Shown piece by piece: positions 1 through 5,787 of a stretch of DNA of 20,663 nt (position 1 is its first letter; every line of letters starts with the position of its first letter). Position numbers and translations under genes: made by a program. Below the pieces are notes generated by a model. It was not told the DNA's origin and ran no database searches. It saw only the letters and a program-made list of their open reading frames with translations. Source of the stretch: Thermoplasmata archaeon (GTDB taxonomy: Archaea > Thermoplasmatota > Thermoplasmata > Halarchaeoplasmatales > Halarchaeoplasmataceae); the NCBI GenBank assembly GCA_019594305.1, contig JAFDTZ010000025.1, positions 1 to 20,663 of the forward strand, in the 5' to 3' direction.

Positions 1-33
1 CCCTCGATCCCTGAGAATATAATTCGGAGACTG

Positions 34-708
34 ATGTTTTCAATACTATTTGCTGTAATTTTGAGTGGGGTGATTATTACGCTTCTAGACCCTTCTGTTG
101 GAAAAGGCAGCAGGATAAGATACACCGTAATCAGCATAATTCTGGTTCTTTCATTTACCTTTTTGTTTATGCATCTTTTTAACGTATACGCCGATACCTT
201 CAAATTCACTTCAGGCGGTTCTAATGGTTCTCCTTCATCTACCACCGGTGAAGCGACCCCCGGAGGAATTTTAGCGGTTGACACCGGTATATTGATACCA
301 CTGATATTATTCGTCGTACTCGCAACCTTTATTTTTTCAAAATATTTGCATTATTTTTTATACCGAGATTCGACTAACAAAGATAAGGAGAACTACGGGA
401 TAAATACCACACTCGATCATACTATGAGAGAACTAAGGGCGGGAGAAGATGTAAGATCCACAATTATCAGATGCTATCAAAAAATGTGTTACAATCTACA
501 GGATAAAGGAGTCAAACAAGAGGATTATATAACTCCTAGAGAATTCAGAAAGATAGCTATATCTAAACTTCCAGTCACTAACAGAACGGTGGGTGCTCTA
601 ACGTCATTATTCGAAGAAGCAAGATACAGTACCCATGCTCTCGGTGAGACACACAAGGAAAGAGCATTAAATACATTAGAACGATTTAAAGGAGAGTTAA
701 GTGGATGA
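34..708 (+). CDS. DUF4129 domain membrane protein (possibly 5'-truncated by window)
   Basis: A 224-residue membrane protein. Hydrophobic segments lie at about residues 1-20, 29-50 and 86-108, with a Gly/Ser/Thr-rich external loop at about 58-80. The cytoplasmic C-terminal part (about 135-210) carries the DUF4129 pattern: ITPREF near residue 166, then LFEEARYS followed by a His. The family accompanies DUF58, MoxR-ATPase and transglutaminase-like genes; its biochemical role is unknown. Here it is followed by a two-helix protein through an ATGA overlap and then by a DUF58 gene, so this is probably the interior of such a cluster. The ATG at 34 has GGAG a few bases upstream, but the frame stays open to base 1 and the upstream codons would encode a basic segment just before the first helix, so the true start may lie outside the window. 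Confidence 0.85.
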   Translation: MFSILFAVILSGVIITLLDPSVGKGSRIRYTVISIILVLSFTFLFMHLFNVYADTFKFTSGGSNGSPSSTTGEATPGGILAVDTGILIPLILFVVLATFIFSKYLHYFLYRDSTNKDKENYGINTTLDHTMRELRAGEDVRSTIIRCYQKMCYNLQDKGVKQEDYITPREFRKIAISKLPVTNRTVGALTSLFEEARYSTHALGETHKERALNTLERFKGELSG

Positions 709-1232
709 TAAAGGAACACATAAAAAATTTTATTTTTAGGGATTATAATCCATTTATTTTTGCAGCAATAATATTTACAATCCTTGGAATGAGTGTTCTT
801 GTATCTATCAGGAGTTTACTATTGTTAATATTCGTTTTACTATGTTCCCTTATAATAATTCATGATACATATTTATCAAGCACACCCCTTAGGAAATGGA
901 ACAGGAATGATCGTCTGGATGAGATCGAACATCTCATACTACCCAATATAGATATTTTTGTTAAAGGTGCTTGCGAAGGCTCAGTTTACAGTAGAGAGAG
1001 GATACATCGGGATGTCCGAAGATGGGCTATCGTACGTTTGGCTCAGAATAGCGACGTATCCGAGAAGTACATTAAATCACTTATAGAAGATCCCGAAGAA
1101 CTAAAAGAATTTATCCAGGATGATACAATAGTAAAATTTCTCCTATCAAGAGAAGGAAGTATTCCTAAGGGAATTGATTATAAGGTTTGGGTATCTAAGA
1201 TTATAGAAAAAGTGGAGGCATGGGTTAGATGA
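705..1232 (+). CDS. Two-helix membrane protein of the DUF58 cluster
   Basis: A 175-residue protein with two adjacent transmembrane segments (about residues 14-31 and 34-53) and a charged, mostly helical cytoplasmic C-terminal domain. Its ATG overlaps the upstream stop (ATGA, 705-708), its own end overlaps the DUF58 start (ATGA, 1229-1232), and GGAG lies about ten bases before the start; the genes are therefore translationally coupled. Architecture and position between a DUF4129 and a DUF58 gene resemble the small membrane proteins found in haloarchaeal DUF58 clusters (DUF7269 type), but that family link is inference from context and topology. No catalytic motif is visible. It may be a scaffold for the DUF58 protein. 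Confidence 0.8.
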   Translation: MIKEHIKNFIFRDYNPFIFAAIIFTILGMSVLVSIRSLLLLIFVLLCSLIIIHDTYLSSTPLRKWNRNDRLDEIEHLILPNIDIFVKGACEGSVYSRERIHRDVRRWAIVRLAQNSDVSEKYIKSLIEDPEELKEFIQDDTIVKFLLSREGSIPKGIDYKVWVSKIIEKVEAWVR

Positions 1233-2497
1233 ATAGTAGATATACATTGCCCGTGTTGATAATATTAACTATGCTCTATATACTCATAGCAATTTTTTAT
1301 CGTAGCTGGGTTTTCTTGACCGCATCCATAGCCTGTCTATCCATTTTAGCTATAGGGGCTATTTGGAAGCCACCGGACTTTTTTAAATTTAAAGTTAAAC
1401 GTTATGATGATGAAATACATTTATACGAAAAAGATGAAGTTTGGATTGAAACGGAAGTGACCAATGAAGGAACACCTATCGAGTTCCTCGAGGTTATGGA
1501 TGAATCACCCGATAGTACCGATATAACCAGCGGATCAAGTCATTCTGTATTTAGTATAGATAGCAATGAGACCGTAACATTGAGATACAAATTATCCTGT
1601 CCAATAAGAGGTAATTATACATTGGGACCTGTACACTTACGTTATCGGGATCCGATGGGGTTATTTTCTAAAGAAATTTCAATATCCGTACCGGTAGAGG
1701 TGACCGTACTTCCCGAGGTTGAAAATTTGAAAAAAACCAAGATCCGTCCAGGTTATCCAAAGAATCGTTTGGGGAATATCCCCTCCGGTGTTGTTGGTAT
1801 CGGTACTGAATTCTATGCTCTTAGAGAGTATCGTTCAGGAGATCGTATGCACGATATAAACTGGAAAGCTACAGCACGTAAATTGGAACCGATAATCAAC
1901 GATTTTGAAGGTGAGATGAGCGGTGATGTTATAATTATAGTGGACGGTTTCAAAGGTTCCAAGATAGGGACAGTAAGAGACAACACGTTCGGAGCTACCG
2001 TTCGACTAGCGGCCTCACTAGCCTCCTCGATATTGGACGATAGGAACCGGGTAGGCCTTATATTGATGGGCGATCAGATGTCATGGGTGTATCCGGGATA
2101 CGGTAGACATCAATACTATACGATTATAGACAGATTAAGCCAATTGGCATCCGGAGGTCTCTGGCAGATACAGGACATACAAGCAATTCTCAACAATTTT
2201 TTTCCCAATAGGTGCCTTATCATATTCATATCTCCGCTTGTTGACCCAAAAGTCGTAGAATCGGTGTACGATTTGAGCCGAAGGGAATATGACGTACTAG
2301 TAATATCACCGTCCCCGATCATATTTGAAAAACATGCTACCGATGTTAACGATCCACTTTCAGAAAAAATATATTCTTTAAAGAGAGAAAACATAATAAA
2401 TAGATTAAGGGACTATTCCATCGTCGTAGACTGGAATCCTGACGAACCCATTGAAATAGCCATGCAGGAGGTGATGAGATACCGCTACCGAAGATAA
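1229..2497 (+). CDS. DUF58 domain protein
   Basis: A 422-residue protein with two N-terminal transmembrane segments (about 7-23 and 28-46), a beta-rich extracytoplasmic-type domain (about 55-165), and the DUF58 signature at about 192-225: LREYRSGD, then INWKATAR. After it comes a hydrophobic strand ending in Asp239, the place where related von Willebrand A-type domains begin; the following residues (GFKGS) do not form a classical DxSxS metal site, which is common in DUF58 proteins. DUF58 proteins usually work with MoxR-type AAA+ ATPases, thought to act as chaperones for membrane or secreted complexes; no MoxR gene is inside this window and one may lie upstream of base 1. Overlapping start with the preceding gene shows operon membership. 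Confidence 0.92.
   Translation: MNSRYTLPVLIILTMLYILIAIFYRSWVFLTASIACLSILAIGAIWKPPDFFKFKVKRYDDEIHLYEKDEVWIETEVTNEGTPIEFLEVMDESPDSTDITSGSSHSVFSIDSNETVTLRYKLSCPIRGNYTLGPVHLRYRDPMGLFSKEISISVPVEVTVLPEVENLKKTKIRPGYPKNRLGNIPSGVVGIGTEFYALREYRSGDRMHDINWKATARKLEPIINDFEGEMSGDVIIIVDGFKGSKIGTVRDNTFGATVRLAASLASSILDDRNRVGLILMGDQMSWVYPGYGRHQYYTIIDRLSQLASGGLWQIQDIQAILNNFFPNRCLIIFISPLVDPKVVESVYDLSRREYDVLVISPSPIIFEKHATDVNDPLSEKIYSLKRENIINRLRDYSIVVDWNPDEPIEIAMQEVMRYRYRR
2466..2475 (+). promoter_or_regulatory. Perfect 10-base Shine-Dalgarno without a matching standard start
   Basis: AGGAGGTGAT is a full complement of the archaeal 16S rRNA tail. It lies inside the last codons of the DUF58 gene. The next gene's first ATG (2509) is more than 30 bases away; in its frame an ATA codon at 2479 sits six bases after GGAGGT. 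The site could instead be a chance product of the DUF58 codons. Confidence 0.4.
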
Positions 2498-2508
2498 AAG
2501 AAGATTTA

Positions 2509-3057
2509 ATGACTTATTACACCCTGATTCTAATTGTATTCCTTATACCATCATTTCTATCGGTTGAATACTCTTTTTGGTGGTTACCTATCTCAGGTAT
2601 ATTTCCTGGGGCCATAGGTTTGTTTTTTAAAAGAAAATTTCTAGTTAACTTAGCTTTGGTTTTTGGTTGTACATCATACTTATTTGTAAATAGACATTTG
2701 ACTTTCGGTCTTTTTGAATTATTTAGTATATTGTCAGTTCTTCTATTGTTTTTCTTAACGTGGAGAATTCTGGAGATGTGGGATTTATCATCTAAGATTC
2801 GAGGAGGTAGTTCCACAATATCACGAGCGTTTCAAACTAGATACTTAAAACACCTTTTTTCAGCCGTTCTGACAGCTTCTGTTTTAACTATAATTGGGCT
2901 ATTTATCGCCATATACGGGATAACCGTTATCCCCTATGGTAGCAAAACATACACGATATTTTCCATATTTTTAACAATAACGTTCGTATCACTCATTCGT
3001 TTACTCGTATATATTCATCATTCTCCATCGACAGAGAGATTGTTTAAAGGAAGTTGA
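2509..3057 (+). CDS. Polytopic membrane protein, last gene of DUF58 cluster
   Basis: A 182-residue, very hydrophobic protein with roughly five or six membrane segments and short loops; no recognisable catalytic motif. It follows the DUF58 gene by 11 bases and is the last gene before a convergent neighbour, so it most likely belongs to the DUF4129/DUF58 membrane system. Multi-helix membrane proteins of unknown role are common in such clusters. The ATG at 2509 has only a weak purine-rich stretch before it, whereas a perfect SD motif lies at 2466-2475; starting at the in-frame ATA at 2479 would add ten residues (IPLPKIKEDL) before the first helix. I keep the ATG start as the conservative choice. 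Function unknown. Confidence 0.75.
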   Translation: MTYYTLILIVFLIPSFLSVEYSFWWLPISGIFPGAIGLFFKRKFLVNLALVFGCTSYLFVNRHLTFGLFELFSILSVLLLFFLTWRILEMWDLSSKIRGGSSTISRAFQTRYLKHLFSAVLTASVLTIIGLFIAIYGITVIPYGSKTYTIFSIFLTITFVSLIRLLVYIHHSPSTERLFKGS

Positions 3058-3062
3058 TACAT

Positions 3063-3350
3063 CTAAGCAGGATACTTTTTGGCATTCTTCTCTATTTTTT
3101 TCAATACTGCCTCCCCTAGATCGATATCCGCTATATCAGATAGGGAAAGAAGATATATCATCACGTCTGCCATTTCTTCTTCCAAACTTTCCCTATCATA
3201 TTCACTGTCTTTCCATTGAAAAAGCTCAAGAAGCTCTGCAGCTTCGATAGAGATAGATATAGAAAGGTCCTTCGGTGTATGATACGAAATCCAGTTTCTT
3301 TCGTCTCTGAATTCTACAACCTTTTCTTTTAGATAGTTAACGTCAACCAT
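3063..3350 (-). CDS. MazG-like nucleotide pyrophosphohydrolase
   Basis: A 95-residue all-alpha protein of the MazG/dUTPase-related superfamily, which hydrolyses (often non-canonical) NTPs or dNTPs to the monophosphate and pyrophosphate. The metal-binding pattern is visible: E36-x-x-E39 in EAAELLE, then E59-x-x-D62 in EEEMADV, which together hold Mg ions. A tryptophan-rich stretch (RDERNW, FQW) near the N-terminus is typical of the compact RS21-C6-like branch. It is monocistronic, convergent with the gene ending at 3057. No SD motif precedes the ATG, while a TATA-like element (3373-3382) is centred about 27 bases upstream, so the mRNA is probably leaderless. A house-cleaning role is likely; the substrate cannot be read from the sequence. 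Confidence 0.92.
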   Translation of the reverse strand: MVDVNYLKEKVVEFRDERNWISYHTPKDLSISISIEAAELLELFQWKDSEYDRESLEEEMADVMIYLLSLSDIADIDLGEAVLKKIEKNAKKYPA

Positions 3351-3372
3351 AGTATAGGTGAATTACAGTGGC

Positions 3373-3382
3373 TAATATTAAA
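3373..3382 (-). promoter_or_regulatory. TATA box of the MazG-like gene
   Basis: On the minus strand the sequence reads TTTAATATTA, centred about 27 bases from the ATG at 3350. This spacing places the predicted transcription start at or next to the start codon, and no SD motif is present, which fits a leaderless transcript. Confidence 0.5.
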
Positions 3383-3443
3383 TCTATGCTGCCAAAATAA
3401 GATTGGTTGAAGGGGTTTTAAGATGATATAATTATGACCCCGA

Positions 3444-3728
3444 TTAAGAAGAGGTCAGGCGCATCGTTATCTCCATAGCTGATACATTTGCGGTACCCTC
3501 TTCCCCCGTTCTTTCGATCTGTTCAGTATCTGTCTTTATATCAATTATTTCTGAGTTAGGGACAAATCTGTTCTTTGTTATCTCAGCTACGTCAACGGCT
3601 TTGCTTATGGCTCTGCCTCTCGCTTTAATAAATACTTCATTTGAACCGCTGTTGAATTGCGTAACAACGGCCATCACGTAGCTCATGGTTTCTTTTTTAC
3701 CGATATACACTGTGTTTTCTTCAGCCAT
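3444..3728 (-). CDS. albA: DNA/RNA-binding protein Alba
   Basis: A 94-residue Alba protein, a dimeric archaeal chromatin protein that binds DNA and RNA. The signature is clear: VYIGKKETMSYVMAVVTQF at residues 7-25 with the Lys pair K11-K12 that corresponds to the acetylated lysine site of Sulfolobus Alba, then IKARGRAISKAVDVAE at 34-49, the nucleic-acid-binding region, and a C-terminal beta hairpin. Length is normal for the family. A strong SD motif (AGGAGG, minus strand, 3738-3743) lies shortly before the ATG. A TATA-like element at 3780-3787 suggests its own promoter, downstream of the tRNA and hairpin region. The gene stands alone, with 93 bases to the MazG-like gene. Confidence 0.97.
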   Translation of the reverse strand: MAEENTVYIGKKETMSYVMAVVTQFNSGSNEVFIKARGRAISKAVDVAEITKNRFVPNSEIIDIKTDTEQIERTGEEGTANVSAMEITMRLTSS

Positions 3729-3779
3729 GCGTTTATTCCTCCTGTATATATTTTTGTGGACCGCAAGATGTGAAGAGAT

Positions 3780-3787
3780 GTATATAA
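3780..3787 (-). promoter_or_regulatory. Probable alba promoter (TATA box)
   Basis: On the minus strand TTATATAC is preceded by the purine-rich AAAAGG, resembling a BRE/TATA pair. A start of transcription about 25 bases on would give a leader of roughly 25-30 bases containing the AGGAGG ribosome-binding site of alba. A second A+T-rich stretch nearer the gene (3744-3755) is too close to the SD motif to serve. Confidence 0.4.
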
Positions 3788-3834
3788 CCTTTTGGTCTGG
3801 TTAATGATAAGTTTTAGACGAGTACTTCTAGAGT

Positions 3835-3905
3835 AAAAATCCTGTGGATTTTTCGTAGCGGGCTAAATGGTTATTTAGCGGACCAGTCAGAAATGAAACA
3901 TTTCT
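3835..3905 (-). ncRNA. Candidate three-hairpin small RNA
   Basis: Three perfect inverted repeats follow each other: AAAAATCC-TGT-GGATTTTT (3835-3853), GCTAAAT-GGTT-ATTTAGC (3862-3879) and AGAAATG-AAA-CATTTCT (3889-3905), separated by 8 and 9 bases. Their arms are unrelated in sequence. On the minus strand a TATA-like TTTATAAA (3929-3936) is centred 27 bases from 3905, so a transcript could begin exactly at the first hairpin and end at the last, whose 3' arm closes in five T residues like a weak terminator. Strand is not certain, because hairpins are symmetric and a TATA-like element also exists on the other side (3781-3787). It could instead be the processed trailer of the tRNA transcript, or tandem terminators. 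No known RNA family is recognised. Confidence 0.35.
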
Positions 3906-3910
3906 TACAA

Positions 3911-3940
3911 TCCGTTTAAAATCAAAGATTTATAAACGGA
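3911..3940. repeat. Long hairpin overlapping the 3' end of the tRNA
   Basis: TCCGTTTA-AAATC-AAA-GATTT-A-TAAACGGA forms a 13-base-pair stem with one bulged A and a three-base loop. Its right arm includes the last four bases of the tRNA-Arg gene (positions 70-73), so in an unprocessed transcript the trailer could pair with the acceptor end. It also contains the TATA-like TTTATAAA. It may act in termination or 3' processing; this is inference. Confidence 0.6.
3929..3936 (-). promoter_or_regulatory. TATA-like element between tRNA and hairpin array
   Basis: Minus strand TTTATAAA, flanked by G and TC, a near-consensus archaeal TATA box located directly after the tRNA gene. The predicted start about 27 bases downstream is base 3905, the first base of a perfect hairpin. 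The element lies inside a longer inverted repeat, so its TATA look may be incidental. Confidence 0.3.
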
Positions 3941-4042
3941 CTCGCCGGGATTTGAACCCGGGTTTGAGGCTCCGGAGGCCCCAATGATATCCATTGTAGC
4001 CCATCCACTAATGTGGAACACAGGTTGCTACATTACGAGCCC
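3937..4042 (-). tRNA. tRNA-Arg (anticodon CCG) with a probable D-loop intron
   Basis: The minus strand gives acceptor GGGCTCG paired with CGAGTCC, discriminator G and no CCA; T-arm CCGGG-TTCAAAT-CCCGG; variable loop AAAC; anticodon stem GGGGC/GCCTC around loop CTCCGGA. The anticodon CCG reads the Arg codon CGG. Between the acceptor and anticodon stems are 53 bases instead of about 20. If about 33 are removed, the D-arm becomes regular: T8, stem ATG/CAT, A14, G15 (pairing C48), G18-G19 and A20, the last being, with C35, a known arginine identity element. The gene starts 7 bases after the rps27ae stop and is probably co-transcribed with the ribosomal protein genes upstream. The unspliced length is 106 bases. 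Confidence 0.9.
3994..4026 (-). other. Putative 33-base intron in the D-loop of tRNA-Arg
   Basis: This is inferred from excess length in an otherwise canonical tRNA. The bounds can shift by one to three bases because CAA occurs near both junctions. The 3' end of the insert (GCTACA) is exactly complementary to TGTAGC in the 5' exon, and the insert also contains the inverted repeat CCAC-ATTA-GTGG. I could not fit a canonical bulge-helix-bulge motif with two three-base bulges and a four-pair helix, so the splicing signal, if any, is relaxed. D-loop introns are known from some archaea with broad-specificity splicing endonucleases. Confidence 0.6.
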
Positions 4043-4049
4043 CTTATAG

Positions 4050-4202
4050 TTATTTTTTCTTGAACTCGGTGTAACCACACTTTCCACAAGAAACACGGTC
4101 TTTGTGAATAGCTAAGAAAATACCGTCGCCGCATTTGGGGCAACTTCTCCTTTTTCGCTTTATTTTATCCCCCTCAATCTCATATATCTCTCTTTTTTCC
4201 AT
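4050..4202 (-). CDS. rps27ae: 30S ribosomal protein S27ae
   Basis: A 50-residue zinc-ribbon ribosomal protein of the archaeal small subunit; it corresponds to the part of eukaryotic S27a that follows ubiquitin. The ribbon is complete: C21-PK-C24 and C39-GK-C42, with the conserved HKDR and CGYTEF segments and a lysine-rich N-terminus and C-terminus. The ATG is preceded by AGGTGAT, a good SD site overlapping the end of rps24e, so the two are coupled as in many archaea. The stop codon lies only 7 bases before the first base of the tRNA-Arg gene. Confidence 0.96.
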   Translation of the reverse strand: MEKREIYEIEGDKIKRKRRSCPKCGDGIFLAIHKDRVSCGKCGYTEFKKK

Positions 4203-4208
4203 GATACA

Positions 4209-4502
4209 TCACCTTTTTAATTCATTTCTTAAAAGTATGTGTTTTCTCTCGTATTTAAAAGCATCATCCTTATCATTATACAGTTTAGCTATTATGTTTG
4301 CTTCATCTCTGCCGAATTCTGAATTGATGCTCTCAATGATTACCTGCTCCTTATTGAACCCTGTAAGCTCAGCTACCTTAGTTCTAACAGTTTTGCGTGT
4401 AGGCGTAGGTTGGCCTTTGTGATACACCCTGAGCGTGAGTTCCCGTCTGTTAAGCAGCTTATTTTCCTTTTCGCTCTCGATATCAATCTCGATTTCTGTC
4501 AT
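4209..4502 (-). CDS. rps24e: 30S ribosomal protein S24e
   Basis: A 97-residue archaeal and eukaryotic-type small-subunit protein. The family pattern is plain: an N-terminal strand, then ENKLLNRREL, a KAVxxKT-like stretch (here PTPTRKTVRTKVAELTG), FGRDEANIIAKLYND and KYERKH near the C-terminus. I chose the ATG at 4502 over a GTG nine bases upstream because AAGGTG sits six bases before the ATG and because family members begin a few residues before the first strand. It lies in the conserved order rpo7 - spt4 - dephospho-CoA kinase - rps24e - rps27ae, ten bases after the kinase stop. Confidence 0.96.
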   Translation of the reverse strand: MTEIEIDIESEKENKLLNRRELTLRVYHKGQPTPTRKTVRTKVAELTGFNKEQVIIESINSEFGRDEANIIAKLYNDKDDAFKYERKHILLRNELKR

Positions 4503-4512
4503 TTTATACACC

Positions 4513-5028
4513 TTATTCTACTTTTCTCATCTTATTAATAACTTCCCAGCATTTTTCTTTTTTTTCGTGGTCTACAAGGTTCACAACCATGCCTTTACAT
4601 GGTATCCCATATATTACTATTCCCCCTTCGGGACATAGGATAATAGATACAATTGATAAAAGATCTTCCTCTCCATCCACGATAATAAGCATCGGTTCTA
4701 TCTCTTCCAAGGCATATTCGATGGCTTTCCATGCTTCGGTAGTTATCATTCCGGGGGGGTTTTTTACCTTTATCTTTTTGGTGTGGTAGTCCGATTCCGT
4801 ACTATAGTCGCCTCTCCTTGTTTTATTGTCAATCACACCAAGGTCAGGTACCACCCCTTGACCATATAGTACTTCAGTGACCACATCACCGACAGTGATA
4901 ATCGGACGATTATCGGTATATTTCATTGGTAGCTCACCGGATACAACTTCACCAAGGGTGCTCCTTAAATTTATCCTTTGATCATTACTGAGCAAGAAAC
5001 CCTTCCCCGGAAGTTCGATAGAGTTCAT
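4513..5028 (-). CDS. GTP-dependent dephospho-CoA kinase (DUF359 family)
   Basis: A 171-residue protein of the archaeal DUF359 family, shown in Thermococcus to phosphorylate dephospho-CoA with GTP in the last step of coenzyme A synthesis. Conserved blocks are visible: ITVGDVVT (about 44-51), PDLGVIDNKTRR (61-72), KNPPGMIT (89-96), IIVDGEEDLL (115-124) and YGIPCKGMVV (140-149). The Asp residues in the VGD, DLGxID and VDGEED blocks are the likely nucleotide and metal ligands. Length is typical. The gene sits between spt4 and rps24e, a position conserved in many archaea. A neighbouring MfnA-type decarboxylase (18006-19145) may supply beta-alanine to the same pathway. Confidence 0.93.
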   Translation of the reverse strand: MNSIELPGKGFLLSNDQRINLRSTLGEVVSGELPMKYTDNRPIITVGDVVTEVLYGQGVVPDLGVIDNKTRRGDYSTESDYHTKKIKVKNPPGMITTEAWKAIEYALEEIEPMLIIVDGEEDLLSIVSIILCPEGGIVIYGIPCKGMVVNLVDHEKKEKCWEVINKMRKVE

Positions 5029-5034
5029 AAACGT

Positions 5035-5226
5035 TTATTCTCTCACTTTCAGAGCAAATTTGCCATTTGTTTTTATACCCATCTTTTTGGCAATGTCCGA
5101 ATGTTCGTGTTCGATTATAGCAAGAAAACCCTGCCATTCCCTGGAAACATCTCCACCACATAGTGTGCATTCATTTTCCTCTGTAAGAGCATTACAGTCT
5201 TTGCACGCCTTCAATTTTTTTACCAT
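5035..5226 (-). CDS. spt4: Transcription elongation factor Spt4 (RpoE'')
   Basis: A 63-residue zinc protein that pairs with Spt5/NusG and binds the RNA polymerase clamp, raising processivity. Four zinc ligands are visible: C8-KD-C11 and C20-TL-C23, followed by the SxxWxGF-type segment (SREWQGFLAII) and the EHSDIAKKMGI block near the C-terminus. AGGAGGAAAC lies just before the ATG. The stop of rpo7 abuts the start directly (5227), so the pair is co-expressed, as is usual in archaea. Confidence 0.97.
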   Translation of the reverse strand: MVKKLKACKDCNALTEENECTLCGGDVSREWQGFLAIIEHEHSDIAKKMGIKTNGKFALKVRE

Positions 5227-5778
5227 CTAGGTTTCCTCCTTCTCATCTTCGAGCCATTCAAATTTACCTAATCCTTGCTGCCTCATGGTTAGCCCAATTT
5301 TGCTTTCCCTCGGACTACGTCGATTGATGCTAACCGTTACTATCCTTGTTCTTATCTTGTCATTAAGCCCCAGCTCTTTGTCAGATTCCTTTCCCCGTAA
5401 TCTCTGATTACCTATGTTAATATCTATTTTATCGTTCATTATCTGACTGATATGTAAAAGACCGTCCAAAGGACCAAATCGGATGAACGCACCAAACTTC
5501 AGAACTTCACAAACGTATCCCAGAACTACCTCATGTTCCTCCAATTCGAATATTAGGGCATCAAAAGTTATCTTTTGGAATATACCTCCATCGCCGTGGA
5601 CTACCTTTCCGTCACCTGTTCGTTCGATATTAAAAGCCATTATTATCAGCTTGTTTTTCCCATCGATAAGCCCCTCTAAGGTTTCCCGTGCTATGTCTTT
5701 GGTTACTTCATCCAGATCTTCTGACAGCCTATGCGGAGGGATTCTGATCGTGTCTTTTTTTTTCTCAATTATGTACAT
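5227..5778 (-). CDS. rpoE1: DNA-directed RNA polymerase subunit Rpo7 (RpoE')
   Basis: A 183-residue stalk subunit of RNA polymerase, the counterpart of eukaryotic Rpb7, working with Rpo4. The N-terminal Rpb7 domain (about 1-78) begins MYIIEKKKDTIRIPP and contains GDGGIFQKITFDALIF; an S1-type RNA-binding domain follows (about 79-165) with GYVCEVLKFGAFIRFGPLDG and LLHISQIM. The C-terminus is charged. I chose the ATG at 5778 because AGGTGA is five bases before it and because the protein then begins as family members do; a GTG nine bases upstream is the alternative. The SD motif overlaps the hppA stop codon, implying transcription together with hppA. Confidence 0.96.
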   Translation of the reverse strand: MYIIEKKKDTIRIPPHRLSEDLDEVTKDIARETLEGLIDGKNKLIIMAFNIERTGDGKVVHGDGGIFQKITFDALIFELEEHEVVLGYVCEVLKFGAFIRFGPLDGLLHISQIMNDKIDINIGNQRLRGKESDKELGLNDKIRTRIVTVSINRRSPRESKIGLTMRQQGLGKFEWLEDEKEET

Positions 5779-5787
5779 CTTCGTCAC

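Noticed and set aside
1919..1965. Functional von Willebrand A metal site in the DUF58 protein
   Set aside because: The strand ends in an Asp but the following residues do not form DxSxS, so metal-dependent adhesion is not claimed.
3835..3940. CRISPR array or H/ACA guide RNA
   Set aside because: The hairpin arms are all different in sequence, so they are not CRISPR repeats. An ACA does follow the third hairpin on the plus strand, but the stems are too short and lack the internal pocket and K-turn of archaeal H/ACA RNAs.
3937..4042. Canonical bulge-helix-bulge at the D-loop junctions
   Set aside because: I tried the possible junctions; the only four-pair central helix needed two wobble pairs and gave neither a supporting outer helix nor a normal D-loop, so no strict motif is claimed.
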